Shown here: in pieces, positions 58,595 to 64,000 of the stretch
Layout of the letters: each line of letters starts with the position of its first letter
Position numbering within the stretch: the first letter of the stretch is position 1
Notes under the pieces: generated by a model
Database searches by the model: none
The model's input: only the letters and a program-made list of their open reading frames with translations
Told to the model about the DNA's origin: nothing
Origin: Rugosimonospora acidiphila
GTDB taxonomy: Bacteria; Actinomycetota; Actinomycetes; Mycobacteriales; Micromonosporaceae
DNA: 64,000 nt
Reading direction: 5' to 3'
Assembly: GCF_039543385.1 (NCBI RefSeq)
Contig: NZ_BAABJQ010000022.1
Span: 1-64,000 of the forward strand
Program-made: the position numbers and the translations under genes

Positions 58595-61267
58595 ATGAGT
58601 AGTGGACCATGGGACCCGGGCAGCGCGGACCCGAGCTCCTGGGACGAGTTCTTCAGCAGGTTCTTCGGCTCCGGCCCGAACCGCCGGCCCGTCCACCGGG
58701 TGGACATCAACCGGCTGATGAGTGGCCCGGCCCGGCAACTGGTGATCGACGCGGCCCGCCGCGCGGTGGAGAGCGGCAGCCCGGACCTGGACACCGACCA
58801 CCTGCTGTGGGCGGCCCTGAGCCGGGACCAGCTGTGCGACCTGCTGCGTAAGGCGGGGGCCGACCCGGAGGCGCTGCGCAGCGAGCTGGACCGGCGCATC
58901 CAGGCCAGGGACGGGCGCGGCGACCGGGGCCGGGAGGACCGCGCCGGGCGGGACGAGCCGCCCGAGGTGACCCAGACGCCGAGCGAGATCCCCGCCGAGC
59001 ACCCCTCCGGCAAGCCCGCCGGGCAGCTGGCGCTCACCCCGGCGACCAAGCGGGCGTTCCTCGAGGCCCATCAGATCTCCCGGGCCACCGGCTCGTCGTA
59101 CATCGGGCCGGAGCACCTGCTCACGGCGCTGGCGCTCAACCCCGAGTCGACCGCGGGCGGGCTGCTGTCGGGCGCCCGGGTGGCGCCGCAGTCCCTGCTG
59201 TCCGCCTCCGAACGAGGCACTCCCGCGCCCACTCCGGCCACGCCGTCCACGCCGCCGCCGAGCCGTACCCCCACCGTGGACCAGTTCGGCCAGGATCTGA
59301 CCGAACTCGCCAGGGAGGGCCGGATCGACCCGGTGGTCGGTCGGGGCGACGAGATCGAGCAGACCATCGAGATCCTGTCCCGGCGGACCAAGAACAATCC
59401 CGTGCTGATCGGGGAGGCCGGGGTCGGCAAGACGGCGATCGTCGAGGGCATCGCCCAGCGGGTGGCCGACGGGGACGTGCCGCGCACCCTGGAGGGCAAG
59501 CGGGTCATCCAGCTCGACCTGGTCGGCATGGTCGCCGGCACCCGGTACCGGGGTGACTTCGAGGAGCGGATCAAGCGGGTGATCGACGAGATCCGGGACA
59601 GCGGCGATGGACTGATCGTCTTCCTGGACGAGCTGCACACGGTGGTGGGCGCCGGCGGGGGTGGCGAGGGCGGCATGGACGCCAGCAACATCCTGAAGCC
59701 GGCCCTGGCCCGGGGCGAGCTGCACGTGATCGGGGCGACCACGCTGGACGAGTACCGGCGCAACATCGAGAAGGACGCGGCACTGGCCCGGCGCTTCCAG
59801 CCGATCATGGTGCCCGAGCCCACCGTGCCGGACACCATCGCCATCCTGCAGGGCCTGCGCGACCGGTACGAGGCGCACCACCAGGTGCGCTTCGCCGACG
59901 AGGCGCTGGTGGCCGCGGCCGAGCTGGCCGACCGGTACGTCACCGACCGGTTCATGCCGGACAAGGCGATCGACCTGATCGACCAGTCCGGTGCCCGGGT
60001 GCGGCTGCGGGTCAAGACGCCGGCCGCCGACGTGCGCGAGCTGGAGCGCCGGCTCGAGCAGCTGAACCGGGACAAGGACCAGGCGGTCTCCGACGAGCAG
60101 TACGAGCGGGCGTCGGCGCTGCGCGACGAGATCGCCCAGGCGCAGCAGGCCATCTCGGAGGCCACCGGCGGCGGGCCGGCGGTACCGGAGGTGTCCGCCG
60201 CGGACGTCGCCGAGGTGGTGTCCCGGCAGACCGGCATTCCGGTCCGGCAGCTCACCGAGGAGGAGCGGGAGCGGCTGCTGCGCCTGGAGAGCCAGCTGCA
60301 CGAGCGGGTGGTCGGCCAGAACGAGGCGGTCCAGGTGGTGTCCGAGGCGGTGCGGCGCTCCCGGGCCGGCATCGGCGACCCGGACCGCCCGATCGGCAGC
60401 TTCCTGTTCCTCGGGCCGACCGGGGTGGGCAAGACCGAGCTGGCCCGGGCGCTGGCCGAGACGCTCTTCGGCGACCAGGACCGGATGGTGCGCTTGGACA
60501 TGAGCGAGTTCCAGGAGCGGCACACGGTCAGCCGGCTGGTGGGCGCCCCGCCCGGCTACGTGGGGTACGAGGAGGCCGGCCAGCTCACCGAGCTGGTGCG
60601 GCGCCGCCCGTACTCCGTGGTGCTGCTGGACGAGATCGAGAAGGCGCACCCGGACGTGTTCAACATCCTGCTGCAGGTGCTCGACGACGGCCGGCTGACC
60701 GACAGCCAGGGCCGCACGGTGAGCTTCCGGAACACGGTCCTGATCATGACCAGCAACCTCGGCTCGGAGTTGATCGTCGGGCGGCGCCAGCCGCTGGGCT
60801 TCGACGGCGGCGCTACCGGCGAGGGCGGCGCGGACGACCCCGGGGTGCGCGACCAGCTCATGCGTCGGCTGCAGGAGGAGTTCCGGCCGGAGTTCCTCAA
60901 CCGGATCGACGAAGTGATCATCTTCCAGCGCCTGGAGATGGAGCAGCTGCGCGAGATCACCCACCTGTTGCTCGGCCACACCCAGCGACGGCTGCACGCG
61001 CAGGGCATCACCGTGGAGGTCACCGACGGGGCCATCGACTGGCTGGCCGAGCACGGATACCAGCCCGAGTTCGGTGCCCGGCCGATGCGCCGGCTGATCC
61101 AGCGCGAGATCGACAACCACCTGTCCAGCATGATGCTCGACGGCCGGCTGGGCGCCGGGCAGCGGGTCACCGTGGACGTCTCCGAGAGCACGCTGCGCTT
61201 CGACATCGACCAGGCGCCCGGGCAGGCCGACGCCGCCAAACGGGAGCCGGCCGGCGCCAACCGGTGA
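58595..61267 (+). CDS. ClpC-like AAA+ unfoldase (Clp protease ATP-binding subunit)
   Basis: An 890-residue Hsp100 protein with start ATG 58595 after GGCGGAGCGG. Residues about 35-210 hold two Clp_N repeats split by a charged linker (RGDRGREDRAGRDE). AAA-1 has Walker A GEAGVGKTAIVEG (about 272). A UVR motif (QYERASALRDEIAQAQQ) lies near 510. AAA-2 has Walker A GPTGVGKTELARAL (about 607) and Walker B VVLLDEIEKAH. An LGF tripeptide at about 733 fits the loop that docks ClpP. It differs from housekeeping ClpC by a short N-terminus with SWDEFFSRFFGSGP. A stress promoter upstream suggests a stress-specific paralogue. Confidence 0.92.
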   Translation: MSSGPWDPGSADPSSWDEFFSRFFGSGPNRRPVHRVDINRLMSGPARQLVIDAARRAVESGSPDLDTDHLLWAALSRDQLCDLLRKAGADPEALRSELDRRIQARDGRGDRGREDRAGRDEPPEVTQTPSEIPAEHPSGKPAGQLALTPATKRAFLEAHQISRATGSSYIGPEHLLTALALNPESTAGGLLSGARVAPQSLLSASERGTPAPTPATPSTPPPSRTPTVDQFGQDLTELAREGRIDPVVGRGDEIEQTIEILSRRTKNNPVLIGEAGVGKTAIVEGIAQRVADGDVPRTLEGKRVIQLDLVGMVAGTRYRGDFEERIKRVIDEIRDSGDGLIVFLDELHTVVGAGGGGEGGMDASNILKPALARGELHVIGATTLDEYRRNIEKDAALARRFQPIMVPEPTVPDTIAILQGLRDRYEAHHQVRFADEALVAAAELADRYVTDRFMPDKAIDLIDQSGARVRLRVKTPAADVRELERRLEQLNRDKDQAVSDEQYERASALRDEIAQAQQAISEATGGGPAVPEVSAADVAEVVSRQTGIPVRQLTEEERERLLRLESQLHERVVGQNEAVQVVSEAVRRSRAGIGDPDRPIGSFLFLGPTGVGKTELARALAETLFGDQDRMVRLDMSEFQERHTVSRLVGAPPGYVGYEEAGQLTELVRRRPYSVVLLDEIEKAHPDVFNILLQVLDDGRLTDSQGRTVSFRNTVLIMTSNLGSELIVGRRQPLGFDGGATGEGGADDPGVRDQLMRRLQEEFRPEFLNRIDEVIIFQRLEMEQLREITHLLLGHTQRRLHAQGITVEVTDGAIDWLAEHGYQPEFGARPMRRLIQREIDNHLSSMMLDGRLGAGQRVTVDVSESTLRFDIDQAPGQADAAKREPAGANR

Positions 61268-61269
61268 CC

Positions 61270-61375
61270 GGGTGCCGAGGATCGGGGACGCCGGAGATCG
61301 GGGACGCAGGGATCGCGAACGCCGGGATCGGGGACGCCGGGAGATCGGGGACGCCGATCAGGGATGCCGGGGACC
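61270..61375 (+). repeat. Imperfect 15-20-bp tandem repeats after the Clp gene
   Basis: Variants of GATCGGGGACGCCGG occur five to six times between the Clp stop and the next small gene. The frame starting at 61264 through them encodes only low-complexity sequence. Confidence 0.85.
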
Positions 61376-61413
61376 GGGCCGGGGAGGACAGCCGGAAACG
61401 GAGGGAGAGCAGG

Positions 61414-61614
61414 ATGAGGGAGCACGGCAGGGACGCCGAACGGGAGCCCGCCGGACGCCCCGCGCAGGTGGCGGGGGACCAGGACGAGACGTACGACGAG
61501 GACAAGAGCGGCTGGGCCGACGAGGCGTCGACCGCCCGCAGCGCCAGCGATCCACGCCGCAAGGCGCCGCACGACAAGTCCGGGACGCCGACCACCGAGA
61601 GCCTGCGTGAGTGA
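61414..61614 (+). CDS. Small hydrophilic protein, unknown
   Basis: A 66-residue, highly charged protein without hydrophobic core. The ATG at 61414 is preceded by GGAGGGAGAG, a good ribosome site. An in-frame GTG at 61264 would overlap the Clp stop but adds only repeat-coded residues. Recognisable pieces are DQDETYDEDKSGWADEAST and DPRRKAPHDKSGTPTTES; it is likely disordered. It lies downstream of the stress-type Clp ATPase and could be an adaptor or stress protein of the same transcript. That role is speculation. Confidence 0.6.
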   Translation: MREHGRDAEREPAGRPAQVAGDQDETYDEDKSGWADEASTARSASDPRRKAPHDKSGTPTTESLRE

Positions 61615-61725
61615 GCCGGGCCTCCGGGAGTGAGCCGGAGCCCGCGGAAGTGAGCCAGGGCCTGCGGAAGTGTGCGGGGCCCCGGAAGTGAGCCGGAGCC
61701 CGGAAGTGAGCTGGTGCCCCGGAGG
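61612..61725. repeat. Imperfect GGAAGTGAGCCGGAGCCC repeats
   Basis: Five to six variants of an approximately 18-26-bp unit lie in the gap between the small protein gene and the convergent GNAT gene. No function is apparent. Confidence 0.8.
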
Positions 61726-61772
61726 CCGGGCCCGCGGGAGCGACCTCCCGTCGGCCCGGACCGCGATCGGGG

Positions 61773-62462
61773 TCAGCCGTCGGCCAGGCGGCCGAGGATG
61801 ACCTCGTCCTCGAAGCGGCCGTCGACCCAGGCCGCCCCGTGCAGGACGCCCTCGCGTTCGAAGCCGTTGCGCAGCGCCGCCGCGATCATCGCCGTGTTGT
61901 CGGCGAGGGTCTCGATCTGCAGGCGGTGCAGCCCCCGGATCCGGAAGCCGTACGCGCACAGCACCCGTACCACGTCCGCGCTCAGGCCCTGGCCGCGGAA
62001 CCTGGGCCGCAGCGAGATGCCCAGGTGCGCGCTGCGGTTGTGGGTGTCGATGCCCCACAACACCGCCTCGCCGACCAGTTCGCCGCCGCCCTCGGGTTCT
62101 CCGCCGCCCTCGGGTTCGCCGCCGCCCTCGGGCGCGGTGTCGGTCTCCGTTCCGGTGTCGGTCTCCGTTCCGGCGTCGGTCTCGCTCGCCGGGCCGCCCT
62201 CGCTCGCGGCGCCGCCCCCGCTCGCCGGGCCGGCCTCGGCGCCGGCCGGTTCGCGGGGCAGGAGCACCACGGAGAACGGCGCGGCGCCGGAGGACGCCTC
62301 GGCGATCGCGTACGGCGCTCCGGGCGCGGTGGGCGGGATCGGCTGCCACGGCCTCCCGTCCGACCTCGCGTGGGTGAGCACGTCTTCATAGAGTTCGGCG
62401 TACAGGATCGGAATGTCGGCCTCGCGCCGGGCGCGCAGTGCCACCTTTTCGCCACGCAGCAT
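61773..62462 (-). CDS. GNAT acetyltransferase (RimJ/RimL-like) with internal low-complexity insertion
   Basis: A 229-residue protein. The N-terminal strands (LRGEKVALRARREADIPILYAEL) and the C-terminal core (GIDTHNRSAHLGISLRPRFRGQGLSADVVRVLCAYGF, NTAMIAAALRNGFEREG) are those of RimJ/RimL-type acetyltransferases, with the acetyl-CoA loop PRFRGQGLS. Between residues about 73 and 130 lies an insertion of Gly/Glu/Thr/Ala repeats (PEGGGE three times, TETDTG), coded by 18-bp DNA repeats, in the middle of the sheet. Whether the enzyme still folds is uncertain. Confidence 0.82.
   Translation of the reverse strand: MLRGEKVALRARREADIPILYAELYEDVLTHARSDGRPWQPIPPTAPGAPYAIAEASSGAAPFSVVLLPREPAGAEAGPASGGGAASEGGPASETDAGTETDTGTETDTAPEGGGEPEGGGEPEGGGELVGEAVLWGIDTHNRSAHLGISLRPRFRGQGLSADVVRVLCAYGFRIRGLHRLQIETLADNTAMIAAALRNGFEREGVLHGAAWVDGRFEDEVILGRLADG
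62082..62190 (-). repeat. 18-bp tandem repeats inside the GNAT gene
   Basis: About three copies of a unit containing CCGCCGCCCTCGGG, then copies of GTGTCGGTCTCCGTTCCG. They code the low-complexity insertion of the acetyltransferase. Confidence 0.9.
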
Positions 62463-62513
62463 GGGTAGCGTTCCTACCGGATCAGGCCCGGCCGGATCAA
62501 CCGAGATTCCCGG

Positions 62514-63500
62514 TTATGCGGTTGGGGGCCAGGTCGGACCCACCGGGCCGTAATGGGCGTAAGGGAAGCCGTCCGGATGGTCCACATCGTCGGTACCGCT
62601 GCGCCACACTCTCGAGAGCGTGGCCAGGCCGATCAGGGAGACGCCGACCAGCGCGGCGATCGACAGCGTGGTGAACAGGATCGTCTGCGATGCGGTCGAC
62701 GACGGCAGGTACCCGACGCGCAGCAGCCGCACCTGCCGATCGCTGCCGGTGAGCAGGAACGTCACCAGCACCGCCAGGTCGTGTGAGCCGTCCCAGAACG
62801 CGTGCAGCAGCGACACCCACAGGTAGGCCAGCACCAGCCGGGCGGTCAGCCAGCGCCCCCGGGCCGCCCCGTGGAACAGCACGCCGCCGAGGATCGCCGT
62901 CCACAGCCCGTGCCCGACCGGCGCGACGACACTGCGCAGCAGCTCGGTCTGTACCAGGGCGGACAGCGACAGCCCGCGCACGGTCAGCGTGGCGTTGAAC
63001 GCGTACCCGGCGGTCTCGAGCGCGGCGAAGCCGAAGCCGACGGCGGCGCCCAGTACCACTCCGTCGCGCGTGTGCCGCCGGGTCATGTGCCGGGTGATCA
63101 GGAGCAGGGCGACGAGCTTGACCCCCTCCTCGATCAGCCCGACGCCCCCGAACAGCCACGGCGAGGGGTGCAGCAGGTAGGTCTCCAGCAGCGAGGCGGC
63201 CAGGATGCCGAGCACCCCGCCGACCACGAACGCCCGGACCACCAGTTCCGTGGTCACGTGCTCGTCGCGCCATCGTTGCAGCGCCCAGGTGACGAAGGAG
63301 ACCGGCACCAGGAAGCTGCCCAGCAGCACCAGCGTGGGTACCAGCACGGGGTTCCTGGTCAGCAGCGTCACCACGACCGTGGCCAGCCACAGCAGCAGGC
63401 CGACGACGAAGACCCGCTTCCAGTTCCAGGTCGGCCGGGGCTGGATGGGCAGGGCGGGCTGCTGCACGCGGTTGGTCCCCTTCGTGACGCGAGCGGGCAC
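62514..63500 (-). CDS. PrsW-like intramembrane metalloprotease
   Basis: A 328-residue polytopic protein starting at GTG. About eight membrane helices are visible. The PrsW/CAAX-protease-type catalytic residues are placed as expected: Glu-Glu-x-x-x-Lys in GLIEEGVKLVALLL, the FxxxE-type helix GFGFAALETAGYAFN, and His residues in VVAPVGHGLWTAILGG and LLHAFWDGSHDLA. PrsW releases an ECF sigma factor in Bacillus by cutting its anti-sigma factor. Here no anti-sigma gene is adjacent, but two ECF loci are in the window. The C-terminus is Pro rich. Confidence 0.85.
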   Translation of the reverse strand: MPARVTKGTNRVQQPALPIQPRPTWNWKRVFVVGLLLWLATVVVTLLTRNPVLVPTLVLLGSFLVPVSFVTWALQRWRDEHVTTELVVRAFVVGGVLGILAASLLETYLLHPSPWLFGGVGLIEEGVKLVALLLITRHMTRRHTRDGVVLGAAVGFGFAALETAGYAFNATLTVRGLSLSALVQTELLRSVVAPVGHGLWTAILGGVLFHGAARGRWLTARLVLAYLWVSLLHAFWDGSHDLAVLVTFLLTGSDRQVRLLRVGYLPSSTASQTILFTTLSIAALVGVSLIGLATLSRVWRSGTDDVDHPDGFPYAHYGPVGPTWPPTA

Positions 63501-63650
63501 TACCCGGCCCGGTTACCCGGCCAGGCGGGCCTCATGCCCCCGGGCCCGCGGGCTTCACCAGGGGCGCCGGTGTCGGTGGTGCGCCCGCCCGGCTTTCCGT
63601 AGGGGGGTGCCCGGCCGGAGGGGCGGTGGGCCGCGGGTTACTGTGCCCGC

Positions 63651-64000
63651 ATGCGGATCAACGACCGCGTTGCCCTGGTCACCGGCGCGTCCTCGGGAAT
63701 CGGCCGGGCCACCGCGATCCGGCTGGCCCAACTCGGCGCGCGGGTCATCCTGCACGGCCGGGACGAGCAGGCGCTGGCCAGCCTCGCCGAGAGCGTGGAC
63801 GGGGTGGTGCTGCGGGGGGAGCTGGCGGCGGCGCCGGAGCAGGTCGAGCGGATCGCGCGGGAGGCCGTCCAGGCGTACGGCCGGGTCGACATTCTGATCA
63901 ACAATGCGGGCGCCGGCTGGGCCGGCCCGTTCGGCGAAATGACCGGCGAGGACCTGGAGCGGCTGGTATCGGTGAACCTCTCCGCGCCGCTGCGGCTGAC
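63651..64000 (+). CDS. Short-chain dehydrogenase/reductase (3' truncated by window)
   Basis: The first 116 residues of a classical SDR oxidoreductase. The ATG starts the fold directly: RVALVTGASSGIGRATAIRLAQLGARVILHGRD holds the TGxxxGxG NAD(P)-binding motif, and DILINNAGAGWAGPFGEM holds NNAG. The catalytic Ser-Tyr-Lys lies beyond the window. Substrate unknown. It is divergent from the PrsW-like gene, 150 bp away. Confidence 0.9.
   Translation, partial: MRINDRVALVTGASSGIGRATAIRLAQLGARVILHGRDEQALASLAESVDGVVLRGELAAAPEQVERIAREAVQAYGRVDILINNAGAGWAGPFGEMTGEDLERLVSVNLSAPLRL

Noticed and set aside
58136..61120. 994-codon open frame on the minus strand opposite the Clp gene
   Set aside because: It is the antisense shadow of a highly conserved AAA+ gene; its product is low complexity and matches no family.
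63500..63540. GGGTAAC-like boxes upstream of the PrsW-like gene as stress promoters
   Set aside because: No matching GTTT at the proper distance on the minus strand.
1..64000. tRNA, rRNA or known riboswitch
   Set aside because: The intergenic stretches were read for tRNA T-arm patterns and conserved riboswitch cores, and none was recognised; a covariance-model search would be decisive.

Overview
This window comes from a very GC-rich, free-living, saprophytic actinomycete. Third codon positions are almost all G or C, GTG and TTG starts are common, and genes are often coupled by 4-bp ATGA/GTGA overlaps. Family content (a TIGR03089 protein, DUF3618, a LytR-CpsA-Psr protein, an F420-type LLM oxidoreductase) and DNA sites (an IdeR/DmdR-type iron box, a CebR-type box) fit Actinobacteria. 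The Micromonosporaceae seem the best guess, but that is an inference from gene style. I saw no rRNA, tRNA, CRISPR array, insertion sequence or prophage.

Layout. (1) 1-11712, plus strand: one tightly packed surface/exopolysaccharide operon. It holds two related methyltransferases that share a perfect 127-bp repeat, four glycosyltransferases, a Wzy/WaaL-like membrane protein, a Wzz/BY-kinase-like protein with a degenerate ATP site, a TylF-like methyltransferase and GalE. A LytR-CpsA-Psr ligase faces it at 11719-12822. (2) 13223-16444: a holin-X-like and a DUF3618 membrane protein, then a sigma-factor partner-switching set (RsbW-like kinase, STAS antagonist, GAF-SpoIIE phosphatase). (3) 16469-17745: a PadR regulator coupled to an ABC ATPase with no permease. 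(4) 17876-23114: araBDA with its LacI-type regulator upstream. The operator in front of araB reappears in front of a secreted CBM2-GH43 arabinanase at 30745-32163, which suggests one arabinan/arabinose regulon. (5) 23246-35622: methyltransferases, gnd, a divergent MerR pair, an iron-box-controlled DUF2470 protein, and a debranching-type glucosidase coupled to an SCP2 protein. (6) 36389-40180: pobA and an aldehyde dehydrogenase divergent from an IclR regulator. (7) 41437-52703: two copies of an ECF sigma factor plus membrane-anchored BNR-propeller module, with a DUF1906-propeller protein, a GntR-hydrolase pair, a large surface protein and a metallophosphoesterase-PPTase pair between them. (8) 52930-64000: a CBM2-GH6 cellulase under a CebR-type box, an acyl-CoA synthetase, a ROK kinase, an LLM oxidoreductase, a ClpC-like ATPase with a sigma-B-like promoter, a GNAT, a PrsW-like protease and a truncated SDR.

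Three threads run through the window: surface polysaccharide synthesis, plant-polymer degradation under sugar-responsive LacI-family control, and stress or envelope sensing through alternative sigma factors. GC-rich tandem repeats of 14-30 bp recur inside and between genes, mostly in linkers or protein ends.
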